64,000 nt of DNA from Branchiostoma floridae (Eukaryota > Chordata > Leptocardii > Amphioxiformes > Branchiostomatidae), in the NCBI RefSeq assembly GCF_000003815.2, contig NC_049988.1, positions 2,413,662 to 2,477,661 on the forward strand, given 5' to 3'. A program made the translations under genes and the position numbers. Shown in pieces: positions 21,801 through 35,500 of this stretch. The notes under the pieces were generated by a model. It saw only the letters and a list, made by a program, of their open reading frames with translations. It did no database searches and was not told the DNA's origin. The stretch's first letter is position 1. Every line of letters starts with the position of its first letter.

Positions 21801-23265
21801 GGAAGCAGACAGACAGGAACCAGACAAAGAGGGAAGCAGCCAGGCAGGCAGACAGACAGTGAGGTAGACAGATATGGAAGCAGACAAACAGGGAAGTAGG
21901 CTGAAATGCAGGTAGACAGACATGGGGGTAGACAGACAGGGAGACAACAGACAAAGAAGATGGGAAAAGGTTAGCAGGCAGACAGGGAGCGAGACAGACA
22001 TTGAAGCAGGCAGACAGGGAAGTAGACAGACAGGGGACCAGACAGACAAGGAAGCAGGCAGACAGGCAGGCAGACAGACAGGGAGGCAGGCAGACAGGAG
22101 ACCAGACAGACGGAAAAGCATAGAGACAGAAAACCGGACAGACAGACATGGAAGCAGACAGACAGGTAGCAGACAGACAGGGAGGCGGACAGACAAGGAG
22201 GCAGACAGACAGGGAGCAGACAGACAGCAAGCCGAAATACAGGCAACAAGACAGACATGGAAGCAGGCAGACACTTAGAGAAGACGGCAAACAGAGAAGC
22301 AGACAGAAAGGGAAGCAGATAGACAGCTGGACAGACAGGGAGGAAGACAGACATTGGGCAGACAGGCAAGGGAACAGACAGAGAGGGCTCCTCACAGACA
22401 TGGGAAGCAGACAGACAGAAAGCAGACAGACAGCGAGGCAGACAGATAACAAAGCAAACAGACAGGGAAGCAGACAAACAGGGGAGCAGACAGAGAAGGG
22501 AGGCAGAACAGACAGATATGGGTGCAGACAGATAGGAGAGGAATTAGAGAGGGACACAAGCAGACTAGGGAGCAGAAAGACAAGGAACCAGGCAAACAGG
22601 GAGGACAGGGAATCAGGCAGACAGGGAACCAGGCAGACTGGGGAGCAGACAAACAGGGAGACAGGCAGACAGAGGAGCACACAAGCAAGGTAACAGACAG
22701 ACAAGGGAGCAGACAGACAGCGAGCAGACAGACACGGAATCTGGCAAACAGGGAAGCAGGCAGACATGGAACCAGACAGACAGGGAGGTAGACAGACAGG
22801 AAAGCAGACAAACAGGGATGCAGGCCGACCGGAAATACTGCAATCAGGGAAGCAGGCAGACAGGGAACTAGACAGATATGGATGCAGGAAGACAGGAGAG
22901 CAGACAAACACATGAGCAGACAGACAGGGATCCCGACAGACAGGGACCAAGACAGACAGGGGGGGAGGGGGGGGGGGCAGACAGGGGAGCAGATAGACAG
23001 TGAAGCAGAAAGACAGAGAGGCAGACAGACAGGGAGGCAGACAGACAGGGGAGCAGACAGTCAAGGGAACAGACGGACAGGAAAACAGACAGACAGGAAG
23101 AATGGAGACAGGAAACCAGACAGTCAGGGATGTAGACAGACAGACAGGGGAGGCAGGCAGACAGGGGGCCAGACTGACTGGGAACCAGACAGACAGGTAG
23201 GCAGACAGACAGGGGACCAGACAGACAGGGAACGAGACAGACATGGAACTAGACAGACAGCAATA
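18885..23265. repeat. Satellite of CAGACAGACAGGGAAC-type units, about 4.4 kb
   Basis: Short units of about 12-16 bp built from CAGACAGA and CAGGGAACC / CAGGGAAGCAGG recur throughout, with many variants (GGAGCAGA, GGAGGCAGA, AAGACGGCAAA). The + strand is almost free of T, so stop codons are rare in all six frames. That explains the very long Cys/Leu/Pro/Ser-rich frames on the - strand and the Arg/Gln/Thr/Asp-rich frames on the + strand; they are not genes. A G-run (GGGGGGAGG then G10 or more) occurs near 22961-22977. Larger duplicated blocks are visible, for example around 21650-21790 and 22260-22400. Confidence 0.97.
20222..20321. other. Assembly gap of exactly 100 N
   Basis: The run of exactly 100 undetermined bases lies inside the satellite array. 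The round size, shared with the gap at 52609-52708, indicates a placeholder rather than a measured length, so the array may be much longer than shown. Confidence 0.95.
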
Positions 23266-25745
23266 TATGATATAACATTAACATAGTTAAATAGTAATTT
23301 CTGTACAAATTTGGTTTCTGGTGAGCAAGTTATTCTTTTCAGAGCAGTGACCACCAATCATGTCTTCCCTATCCTTATAATGCATTTAATGGCAAATAGA
23401 AGCTATCAAAAGTCACCTACCTGACGTTTCGTTCTCGAAAAACTAACATTGAGAGGGTAGCCCGGCTTCTAAAATGTCCATTCTCAACTTTTCGGAACTT
23501 TCTGACCGGTGATTTGCATCCAAACGCAACTCGGTGACCTTTGACCCCATCTGGCACTACAATGACAGCTACATAACAAACTTCTTTCTAGTGTTCCAGG
23601 CACCCAAAACAGGCTTAAAAGTCTGTTTTTTTCGACATAATAAAAAACCTACAACCCTTACCTGTAGAATACAGCTCCAAGATGCCAACATTTCCAAAGA
23701 AAAACACATCTTCTGATACTTTTAAAAATCAATCCTGTGGGGACTCACCGGGGACCTTCTGCGCAGCCGTCAATTAGGGGTCATTGCCCTTCAAAGTAGT
23801 GACTTTTCTGAATCTCTAATTGGTTGATTCGTATCCCAGAATACTTTTGGGCTAAGTTGATCCAACTTTATTTTGAACAGAGTGACAGCAGCCCAGTTCA
23901 CTTCTCTTTGGAGATCTTCCATGGAGGTTGCTCGTGCAGCCCCTTCTCATTGAGCCACAGTCTAGCTCCTTGTAGCTATTAGCACATCCCTGTCGCTTTA
24001 CACTTTAAGGGGCGCTCAGTCTAGCACGCGTTGTTAAATAATGCACTATTTACAATGCCCAGTCTTCTGATAGCACACCGCCAAACTTTCTTTTAATTTC
24101 ACACTACGGACCTAACTATATAAGATACAGGAAGGTACAGGAACCATCCTTGCCTTGTGTGCATTAGCAGGAAAACTACAAATCATAACCACGCCGTTGT
24201 CTGTTGTAGGTACGTTTCACCAAATTTAGGCGCGCAAGACGTTGCGCCTGTAGAAAAAAAATACGACACAATTTCCGTTTGTGACATAATTGTTTTCTTT
24301 CTTGTAGAACAACAGCGCCTTCCTTGTTAATGTGTGAATCCGGAGCATGTTGTGTGTGTTACATGTAATCAAGAAATAAAAGTGTGATTACAGTACGGTA
24401 CTAGTATTAACTCTTGAAGTTGATATTCTCGCATGGGATGGTTTTTCCTATTCAATTTTGAAACAGTTAATATTCTCATCAGGATTATGGAGTGAAAATA
24501 GTTAAATTTGGTCAAAAGCAAAACCATCATTTCTAATTTGTCATGTTTTTGACACTTGTATATAATACATTAAATTTTCTAAACTCCAAGAGGCCCTTTT
24601 CGAGCGTGTAAACACTGCTAATTCTATAAGCAGATGAGTTTAGTGATATCATTTTAACTGCTTTTTAAAATGCAAACTTCAACTTTATCATCCGGAAGAC
24701 TTATTAGCACTAAATGTCAATGTATAAACTAAATGACTAATTGTTCCATGGGGTTAGCATGGACCTTAAAGCATAAGAACCATGAGTATGCAGTTGCTTT
24801 AAAATCTTTGTTGGGGAATGATCTATGAACTTCAGAATCCATATAATAGGGACAGAAAATTATCCATTTTTTATTGGTTTTACTTTTAAGAGCAGTGTAT
24901 TGTACGCAATGCTACCCTGACGTTAGTATAGATGGGGAAAGTACTGACTACGATAATAGAAACTGATTTTATTGAAATTCAACTGTAAATATACTAAACC
25001 CGACTCATTTCAGACTACATAGCAAAGGCATGCATTCTAATTAATTGATAAAGCATTTTAGTATGCATTAAAAGTTATGTCAACTTCCCATTTTAAGGAC
25101 ATTGCCCTAACCTTATAAGAAATATAAAGTTAAGGTAGCCATCTTTTGAAGTCGTATCGGCAGTGGGTTGATATAGACTGTGTCTAGGGCAGTTTCAAAG
25201 ACCTTAATTTGAAAAGTGCACCTCTGCGCTACAAACTACATGGCTCGGACGTTTTTGTTCTTACTTTTTCTCGTATACAATCAATGAGTTACTTCAGTTG
25301 TTTTTTAAACCAAAGAAAACATATGTTATATTTTCCTTTTTTCTGTGCTCTGATCTGGTATAAAAACAGATGTCCTAGAATGTATAGATGGAATTTCTCT
25401 ATCCCTTTATAAAAAACCACACCGTTTTGCATACACTGCTTTGAGCGTTATTTAAGAATTTTTTTAGACAACAAATGTATATTCTTTACTCCAATAGGGT
25501 TAAAATTTTAAAACTTAAGCATGTGCTATATCAAAATGGTCCACCATGATGTTTGTGTGGAAAATGATATTGAGGAAAATTGGCCGTATTGTCTCGCAAC
25601 CATTTCCTTTCTTAATATTTGTACTTATCACAAACTGAGTGTTGGCAACATTGAAATATCTACGTTTTACAAATAGGACCACTCTAATTAGTGTCATAAC
25701 ACAATAAAGACATAAGTAGACAAGTTGAGTTTTAGTAGCCAACTG
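23266..25745. other. Intergenic, no gene recognised
   Basis: Between the satellite and the 3' end of the minus-strand mosaic gene I find no exon-like segment, transposon ends or RNA gene. It is AT-rich with short open frames only. Confidence 0.5.
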
Positions 25746-25898
25746 TTTATTCAAGTGAAATAGCAAGCAAGGGAGAATTTGCGCGAATAACTAGTTTCCT
25801 CTATAGCGTAGCTCTTTTGAAAGCCGTAAAAGATCCATGATCGGAGAGAGCGTCTCTCCTAAGTCAGCTTCGGCTGGTCGATGGTGTTGCCTCTGCTC
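25746..25898 (-). other. Possible extra terminal exon of the mosaic gene
   Basis: On the - strand a strong acceptor (GTTTTCTTACAG) precedes 25898, the frame from GAG is open for 35 codons to TAG at 25791-25793, and AATAAA follows at 25751-25746. The upstream coding exon ends in TAG that directly abuts a donor-like GTACGG, so this could be a spliced 3' UTR exon. Alternatively a weak donor (CAG|GTCACT at 26340) would join it in phase 0 and replace the last chitin-binding cysteine. RNA evidence is needed to choose. Confidence 0.4.
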
Positions 25899-26324
25899 CT
25901 GTAAGAAAACAGACATATGGTTGTTAAAACAGATGTTTTCTTGTGATTTGCGGCTTCAAGTTTATTTCTTTTATTTGATAACGTAATAAATGGTATTTTT
26001 ATGGTCATTATAATAATCCTTCGGCGTTATACAACTTCTTCAGACATATATTACATTAAACGAACTGTTAGACCTAAATAATGCATATATTATTGCTACA
26101 TTGCCTTTTACGTCATGCATAATGTATGCTAGAAAAATCAAATTGATTATCTGGCAGTTTATAACTCTAGAACAGGACAGAGCAATCTTCCATGATGCCT
26201 GTACGTAATTTCAATAATTCTGACTGCAATAGATCCAATGGTCATACATAGATTTTACTTTCTTTTAAATCAACTGTTAAAAAGCTTTGAAAGGTGCATT
26301 TTGACATGCATTGTTACACCGTAC

Positions 26325-26500
26325 CTAGCCACAAGTGACCTGATCCGAACTGGCACAGGTGAGCAGTTCCTGGCTCCAGCGGGTGGCCGGAGGGCAGTTG
26401 AACACAGCGTCATGTCCCGCCTGGTGACACTGCACGTACATGGAGCAGTCGTGCGGGTGGGGGCGGAACGATCCGTCAGGCAGGTTCTCGCAAAGCTTAG
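26325..26500 (-). other. C-terminal chitin-binding peritrophin-A domain (exon 19)
   Basis: Six cysteines with spacing C-x14-C-x5-C-x9-C-x12-C-x7-C match the type-2 chitin-binding (CBM14) domain. Visible landmarks are [26 protein letters not shown] and WSQELLTC. The stop codon follows one residue after the sixth cysteine, so the domain closes the protein. In chordates this domain is known in chitinases and lancelet VCBPs. Confidence 0.9.
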
Positions 26501-29500
26501 CTGTGGAAAAGAAATATTACTGTAAATGCAGAAATTTTTGCGGTGGTCAAATGTTCGCAGTTTTCACGTTGCAGATTTACCGCGAACTTAAAACCCCCGC
26601 GAACACTTTTCAATGGTGCATGGTGTTACAGCAAGCATAAAACCACCGCTAACAGTCCCTTTTCCCGCTACCGCGTAATTAAATCCCCGCTAACTGAAAT
26701 GCATTTACATAGTAAGAAGATGTTTCTCCACATCTTTAGTAGGCAGAGTAACATCACTTTCAGACATATCATCGTATTAATAAATAGGATATCATGGAGT
26801 ATTTCAGAATTAAAGACAACACGAGATCCAAGCAAAACCTTTATAGCCTGGGTACTGTTCCTGTAGTAACCGATGGCTCATCTAATTTTGTTTACTAAGT
26901 TGAGCAATCGGCTGCTACAGAGGACTGTACACAAGCTACAAATGCTTTTTCTGACTTTATTTGTTAGATACTTGTCAAGTTTAACTCACCGATGACCTCT
27001 TCCAACACTGCCCTACAGGCGTCTCCTGTTGCACCGTCACCGCTGTTGGCCTGGCCAGGGTTGGGTGTAGAGACACAGTTGTCACACAGGCTTCCGATGC
27101 CATCACCGTCCGAGTCGATCTGGTCAGGGTTGGGATCCATCGGGCAGTTATCCTTGAATAGTAGAAACACATTTCATGTGAGAACTATATTCAAACTTGT
27201 CTTCAACTATGAATTTACGTCGTCTCTAGAATTTGTAGGGGTCTGAATTCTAAATGTGCCAACAACCTGTGCCACAAATGGGTCAACGTCAGTGAGGTTG
27301 AATTATAAAGAAACAAGAGTGCAGAGACCTCCATGAAATATTCTGACTATTAAAATGACTTTTACATCTGCATAAGCCATGCATAATTAAATCCACATTT
27401 GCATAATTTGCACCTCATTATATACATCTCTGCCAAAGATACCTGCATGCTAAATGTCATCTTTACTAAACTCCGTTATGCTAGCTAGAAGATTTTGACC
27501 TTGCAGTTCTAGAGCAAGCTGCTAGTGTGCCCAAACATTCATCACTTCTTCCGTACAGCACAAGCTATCTGCCTCTAAACAAATCAAGACCATAGCATGT
27601 CCAGGCCGAATGATACAAACAAATTAGTCGAGGTTCTGCTGTATTATCAAGCCGACACAACAGGGGGCCAAAATCGACTAAGACTTTCATCTTTCCGACA
27701 CCTACCCACATACCAAATATCATTAAAATCCATCCAGAGGTTCTAGACAACACAAACACACAAACACACACACACCAAAATTATACCTCCGTTTTTCATG
27801 GAGGTAACAAAGCACAACCAAAATGATGAGGATGTAATGGATTTAGCCATATCGGCAAGTAACCCGTTCGATGATAATGTCTTTATAGAAATCATGCAGT
27901 GAATAACCAAGAGAAAGAAGTCATATTCGCTGTACTAGAAGTTACCTGGTCGTTCGAAACACCATCGCCGTCTATGTCATCATCACACACGTCTCCCTTC
28001 CCATCATTGTCCATGTCCAATTGGTCAGGGTTGTGCTCTCCTGGGCAGTTGTCCTGGACAAAATATAAAAACAATATCAACTTTTGTTCCTTGCTAAAGC
28101 CATAAAATGAAAACTATATATGCATATTTCCGTGTAACTTAAACCCCGATATAACCACACTGCAACAGTGCAAGGTATACAGGCTTTTCATTGACGTCAC
28201 ACTAATTATCAAACGAATCCTACGACGACCATGTTGGTGGTTAATTGAATCAAGCAGTAGCATCTTGGTGTGGTTAACAAACGTACGCTGTAATCTAAAA
28301 TGGCGCAGATGACGTCAAATGAAAAGCCTGTATTATTCCTGGCCTGGTTAAACTAACTCAGTGGATGGCTTAATCGCTATCTTATTGCCTCTAGCATTTT
28401 TTCTTTATGTAGCTTCCACACAGGAACAGCTAAAAGAAGGTAATGTACCTACCAAGATGCATGTCTCATTTCCACATGAGATGGGGGCATCGGAGAAACC
28501 GTCCATGTCACCATCACGTCCACAGACCAGGCCATCACTCGAGCCCACCCATCCATTAGCACACTGGAGAAATGTAGAATTGCATTTTTTATGATTAGAT
28601 TTACTAGTATTTTATCATATTATATCACGATATTTATCTAGAGCTTTTAATGAGGATTTCTCGACGATGCAAGACATTAGCTACATAAAGATTGTCTCTG
28701 ACAGAGTATAACACACCTTGCAGCGGAAGCTCCCACTAACAAGATGGCAGTCGGCACAAGGTGACTCATCTCCCACACAATCTGAAAAGGAAAAATATAA
28801 TAATTCTAGCGCATTGAAATATTGGTGTCATTGATTGAGAATACCCTTCTATTCATTTCACATTTTTCTTATGTAATTAGGATTTGACAACTTACGGGCT
28901 GTGCAGTCTGCGATGTCCTTCGCTCCTCTGAAGACGGCGTTTGTTCCAGCAGGACAAAACTTGCAGGAAGACTGTCCTTCCTCGTCCTGGTACTCCTGGT
29001 AGTCACACTTCACACAGGATGTGTTGTCAGCCGGTTTGAATGTCCCTTTGGGACATTCCACTTGAATCGACAGGAAATACAAATAAGGTATCGATTAGGT
29101 TATCGAAATAGTTCTATTCGAACATGTACGATGACAACTGTAGTTAAATAATGTATTGGAATTTAGCTATACTTACGGCAGTAAGCGGAGAAGTTCTCAA
29201 TCACAGTCATTTGCCCGTCTTGGCAGTCAGCTTCGAATGCTGGTGGGGCCGTCATTGCAAAATACAAGCCTTCTGCACGTCTGCCGTCTATGGTCATGCT
29301 GAAACACAAGGTATCGTGCCTTTAATGTACAGAGTGTAGAATTTCTGTCGCTAGAGTAAAGTGAAAAATGTACCAGATACTGTTGTTAAAGATATGGTTG
29401 TTAGAATTTGATTCACATACAAGAATTCTCCAGAGTAGATTTTGTCTTCAATCTCGTAGGCAGTGCCTCCGAGAAGAAACATGAGATCGCCCTGATCCAC

Positions 29501-32500
29501 AGCCGTGATCTGGTCAGCTGGCAGGGTGCTGACGGCGACGATGTCAAACTGCACAACAAAACCAGGGCCAGATCTGGGGTATGCTACAGACCGCGTAGTG
29601 CTGCCACATGCCACGTTGACGTTCTCAATGTTGCACGTTCCTGATCCCGAGGTTGCTGCTCCATCAAGTGTGTTGAACAGGCGCTCGAACATCTGTATGA
29701 TGTTGGCATTGTTGCTTTGGCAGTCTCCGTCGAAATAGAAATCCACCTCACTCTTTTGTCGAGGGTATCCTGTGTAATGTGACCCTAGAGAAACAAGAAA
29801 ACCACATTAGGACGCGGTCACAGGTCGTGCGATCGTCGTACGATCGCTAAATTCGGGCATTTCGGAGAACAAAAATGTACATCCTCTGCCAATTTTAACT
29901 TTCTTAGTACACGTAATACTGTTTTGTTTCCATGTATGTGGTTGGTTCTGTCACAGCCTGCTTAGAAATCCTATGGCATGAAAATCGTACGACGATTGCA
30001 CGACCTATGTGATACCCTTTACGATATGTTACGCTCACAGATAATCGAAGATGAGCCTTTCAATTTATCATATCACCTCTACAATTAAGGGGCTGATAGT
30101 TATATCTATGAATAAATTCAATCTATTATGCCTGTGTAAGAGTTAGAGATATTGTGTTTTTTTATCAACTGATGACAGAACGAAACACTGACAAAGTGTT
30201 TTGAATGAATCGTAAATGATAAACACGTTACTTACTCGAACAGTCCGGCCAGGGTGCGTTTTCCGTCAGCCTATCGGGACATGTTGTCCGGCCCAGCTCA
30301 TGCCACTGACCCGCCAGGTCGCAGCTGTAACCGTCAGCAGGTGTGCAGGCGAACTCGTGTTGGGATTCGCAGGCGACTGTGCAGAACTGCCCGCCGCTGG
30401 TGGTAGCAGCACAGGTGGCGGAGCCGTGCTCAGGTGGTGGGAAGTCCTCACTGCATGGGGCTGAGGGAATGAATGAATGAATGAATGAATGAATGAATGA
30501 ATGAATGAATGAATGAATGAATGAATGAATGAATGAATGAATGAATGAATGAATGAATGAATGAATGAATGAATGAATGAATGAATTTTATTGCTCAACA
30601 ATCGCATAGGGTACAATGTATGGCAATTAATAACAACTAATAGCTATACAGACAATAGTACTAAGAGGCTACATACAAAGCAACAACAAAACATTATCGA
30701 GTAAAAGTACAGTTATGTATGATTAATCTGGTCTCGCATTTGGAATACATTATAAAGAAACTGGCCTACGTAGACGGATATATGAGTTGAACATGAGAGC
30801 AATACATGGAAAATATCGCTTTCTGTACCAACAAGAGAGATGTGTGTTTTGGTTCTAATATTCTTAAACAATGTTTCTCTCTCTTTACTGTAGGTAGGAC
30901 ATTTCATAACAAAGTCGAATTCATCTTCTATATTTTCATGACATGTAGGACACAGTCTCTGAGTGGCTGGTGTGTTTCGGTGACGACCTTTTTCAATTTC
31001 TAAACAATGTGCACCTATTCTTAGTTTTGTAATGCTGTATCTAAATGGTCTATTATGAATTGATTTGAGATATTCTTCCATACCAAAGTGTTTTTTTGAC
31101 TTTCGAATATGTTTTTAGTTTGTTGGTGCTTTTGAGCTGTTCCCTCCAGCCAGAAAGAAACGTGTCTTTTAGACGCTCTTTGAATATGTTCCCAAAGTGT
31201 TTGGCATTAACAGCGGGATTGAGCCAAACATTTTGGAACCCATGTCTGCATAAAATGTCCTGAACGTGAGTAGCCAAGTCATGTTCTTCGACTGAAGTGT
31301 CGTAAGCCTTTTTAACAATCCTATCATTTGGTAGAGTGTGCAATCTTAACGAGTATTTAATCAGATGTGTTTGACTGTCAACGGATAAAGGAAATACTCC
31401 TAATTCACCTCTTACGGCGGCATTGACAGAGCTTTTCGGTACATGAAGTAAAATTTTGCAGAAATTTAAGAGTACGTATTCTAAGTCAGGTATTTCATAT
31501 GAGATTTTTGGTTGTTCTATTGTTATATTCTGGTTCCTAAACAAAGTGTCTGACTGGTATATCACGTTCGGTTTGTCACTGTATTTCTTGAATCGGACAA
31601 GAATGGGACGAATATAAATAGTCGAGGCTTCTGATATATTTCCCAGACGATAGACTCTAAGTATATCAACTTCTGATCCCAATATCGGACGGATGCTCTA
31701 GTCGTTTCATTTTGACATTCCGGAATGCCTTTGAATATTAGATCTCTGCATTGTGCATTTATTCCAGTGAGCTCACTACAATAAAGTAGGATGGGTTTAA
31801 CCAGACTGTTAAACAGATCAATAGCTAGGGAAATCGAGGGGTTGGAATTAGATGATAAGAATGATTTCAATTTGAACGAGGCCCATAGTGCTTTCATTCT
31901 TAACTGTTTTATGGCTCGACTAAAAGATCCTGAAGGTCTTATGTCCACTCCTAGGTAGGTATAAAAGTTTGTTATCTCTATAGTTTAACCCTGAGATGTG
32001 AAAGGTGACTGTTTGTTATTGACTGTCCGCCCATTTTTGGAGAAGATCATTACTTTTGTTTTGTTCTTATTGATTGATAATTTCCACAGAGAGCAAAATT
32101 GGTCCAGTGCCCTCAAGCTTTCTTTTAGGCCTGATTCTAATTTCGATACAAGTACAAGATCATCAGCCCAAAATATGCTATTTACAGGAGTATCTTTTAA
32201 GAATAGGGAGTCACAAGATATTGGATTTAATAGGGCAGGGAAATCGTTAATATAAAGGTTAAAAAGGAGGGGACTTATGTTACAACCTTGATCTTTCCCC
32301 GCAGAATGACTGGAAGTATGGTGACATGCCGTTTGGGGTTTTAACGCAATATCCTATGTTTTGATACATTGATTTTATAAGTCTAAAAAAGTTACCTCCT
32401 ATCCCTAGAGATAAAATTTTATAGAATAGTCCGTTTCGCCATACCGAATCAAAAGCTTTTCGGAATGGATTTTAGAATATTGCACTAAACGGAATATCAT

Positions 32501-35500
32501 TGTACAGTAATAAGTGACCTAAAAGACTAGTGAATCGCATGGTGAAAGACAGCACAAGACAGGGTCCGAAAGAGAACTAGGTTATTATTCCAAAGACGAA
32601 TGAGTATCCTTTAGTGTAAGAATCTCTATGCTTTAGAGTATTTGGCAATATACATAGCTTTAATTTTGCCAAGCACAATATATTCCAAAGATCATGTATG
32701 GTAAGCCAGAATACAAAACATCAGTAGGTGGCGCTTCTGGTCGGTAGGTGGCGCTTCTCGAAGCTGGTCATGTCGTGAACTCGCTCTCGAGAAATCTTCG
32801 TAAAACTGCCCATATTTTGTAACAACTAAGTCATCCTATCGTCATCAACTATCTAACTTGCGTTGTTATAGTTGTGGAACATCCCGATCGCTGTTTTGTG
32901 TGAATTTCGTTCGTCCTTGTACGAAATTTTCGAGGTTATAGCGACGACACCGGCAGCTGGGGAGGGCAAGCAGGCTTCCCTTTGTCTACTCACGGTATCA
33001 GTGTAAACAAAGGCCAGCCGACTAGCGTCGATTTTGCACTTTGCGATTTTCTCAACCAATCGCGATCTATTCATTCGTTTGTCCTGATTCTTTTTATTGT
33101 CCTTTATTGTATGTTGCAACACCTTGAGCCGATCCTGTACAGCGTCTGAAGTCTTGAGGAGGAGCCCTCCCATAACTGACGCAACGGAAGGAAGGAAGGA
33201 AGGAAGGACGCCGGAAGATCGTGAACGTAGTAACGCAGCGATGGCAGCCCTTGGACTTGTAAGCAGCTTGAAAGACAAAATCCTGGACAGACTGTCGCAG
33301 TTTGAAAGTCACCAGGACAATCCACCCTGGCAGGCAGATCGGATCGCCGAAATTGCAACAGACAATGCCTCCCACACCCTGGAAGCATTGAAGCAGGTAC
33401 GCCAGGAGTTATTTGACAGCATCGATCGACTTCCTAGCAAACCTGATGACCTTTCTGATGGCAGGTTAGTGAGGCGCAACAAGAACACTTTCCAGCGTTT
33501 TACCCTCATTAAAGACATCATTGCGTTGTTTAATTTCACAAATTCTGGTGAAGTCAGCAAAGAACTGAAGGACTGTATACGTCCCTGCCAGGATACCGGT
33601 CTGACACATGATAGTGAAGATTCTACATCGTCAACGAGGAAGGCACCCGATATGATTGTCATACCCGAGGATGACCCAGATCCAGCTCCTCCCAATGTTT
33701 GTTTTCTCTGTGGAACAACAAACAGTTCCGAATCAAACCACCTGTCGCAGATATGCGAACCGCATTCCATTCACCTGCGATGTATATGTGGGCCGTGTAG
33801 AATTCTCCCAGAGACCGTTAAGAGTCTAGCTGAGAGGTTAAAGAAGCTTGAAGACCTAGCACCTGCAAACGGACGGAATGAAAGTGACTTCCAGGATGAT
33901 CTGACTCGGGAGGTTCAGAGGCTCCGAGATGAAAAAGCCTCTCTTCTAAAAGTCATCCAGGTACTTACTGACGAGAAGATCGATGGAGATAGATCCTCTG
34001 AATGGCGACAGGTGAAGGGAGGCCAAGCACCACGGCGACAGGACAAGCGGAGTGCTACTGAGGAAACTTTCATAACATCTAACAGATTCTCACTGCTAGA
34101 TTGCACCGACGGTGAACAGGAAACGCCCTCGGAAGAATGTGACGCAAGCCCAGCCGATGAACATAACCAGATTGCGTCATATAGGAAACAACAACAACGA
34201 CAATTCTACAAGACCAAGGCACCGAAGAAAACTGTGATCATTGGAGATTCTATGATCAAAGGTCTCAAGCCGAGCAAAATGTCTAAGAACAGGAATGTGA
34301 AATGCTTCACACACCGCGGTGCTCGTGTTGAACAGCTGATGTCCCCGTCTAGCAGAATTGTGTCGTCTGAAACTCCCGACACTGTTATCCTACACGCTGG
34401 TACCAACAACAGTAGTGACTCCGTTCAAGTGATTATTGAGAAAACACGCAACCTGTCGTCAACTCTACAGGACACAGGTGTGCGGAGGATCGCGGTATCC
34501 GGTGTTATCTCGCGGGCAGACACGGACCCTGAACGGACTCACCTGATCAACCTGGGATTGGCAAGAATGTGCAAGGCAAATGACTGGAATTTCAATGACA
34601 ATAGTAACATCGGACCCTACTACATATGCCATGATGGTGTACACCTGAACAGTCAGGGAACTATTCAGCTGGCCAGAAACCTGATTAGTTTCATCAGGGG
34701 CGAGAACCAACCCAGAGTCCGCCTTGGAACGTCTTACTCCGACGCCACGAGGACTACAGCATCGGTGGATTTTCGAGGACGGGGAGCCCCCAGCAGCAGA
34801 TGGAAGGTCCGCACGGCAGAGCAGACACGGCTGCTGAGACTGGCCGAGACAATGTGGGACTAAGTACTAGAAGTCTTCCATCTTTTTTGCTTAGTAATGC
34901 TCGATCATTGTTGAATAAGATGGATGATTTGTCTGATTCTTTGAATAGTTATGGGATTGATATAGCCGTAATTTCTGAAACTTGGTTTACTCATGAACAC
35001 CCTTCGGAATGTACACATATTGATGGCTTTAACCTTTTCTCTATATGTCGTAAGGAAAGCCGTGGTGGGGGTGTTGCTATATATGTTAATGATTCCATAC
35101 ATGCTGAGATCATAGACTTCATAGAAATACCTACAGAACTTGAATGTCTGTGGGTATGGGCTAAGCCCTTTTGGCTACCACGTTCCATTGCAAATATTGC
35201 CATTTGTGCTGTTTATAATCCTCCGGCGTCACCCAGCCAAGAATTGTTACGTAGACACATTATTGATAGCATTGATAAGATTAATACTAGGTACCCACTT
35301 GCAGGAATTTGTGTTTTAGGAGATTTTAATAGATGTGATATTAGCAATATTCTTAATGGAGCCCAGCTAAAACAGCTGGTCAGACAGCCTACTAGGGGAG
35401 AAGCCATTCTTGATTTAATTATTACCAATTTGAAGCCATTTTACCAAATTCCTAGGATTGAGGAGCCCTTAGGAATGAGCGACCACAATACTGTGTTATG

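Larger units (their letters stand above)
26990..28781 (-). other. Thrombospondin-type EGF and type-3 calcium repeats (exons 15-18)
   Basis: Exon 15 (C..ESPCADC, GSFRCKC) with exon 16 ([20 protein letters not shown]) matches the last EGF-to-type-3 junction of thrombospondins and COMP. Exons 17 and 18 each begin DNCP and carry D-x-D-x-D-G calcium loops ([29 protein letters not shown]). Exons 16-17 are phase 0 as a block. The thrombospondin C-terminal lectin-like domain does not follow. Confidence 0.92.

Noticed and set aside
18825-23357. Very long Cys/Leu/Pro/Ser-rich open frames on the - strand (up to 484 codons) and Arg/Gln/Asp-rich frames on the + strand
   Set aside because: They follow from a T-free tandem repeat that cannot form stop codons; frames overlap in several phases, cross the N gap and show no domain.
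30266-30616. His-Ser-Phe-Ile repeat protein on the - strand
   Set aside because: Translation of the ATTC tail of a LINE running into exon 11 of the mosaic gene.
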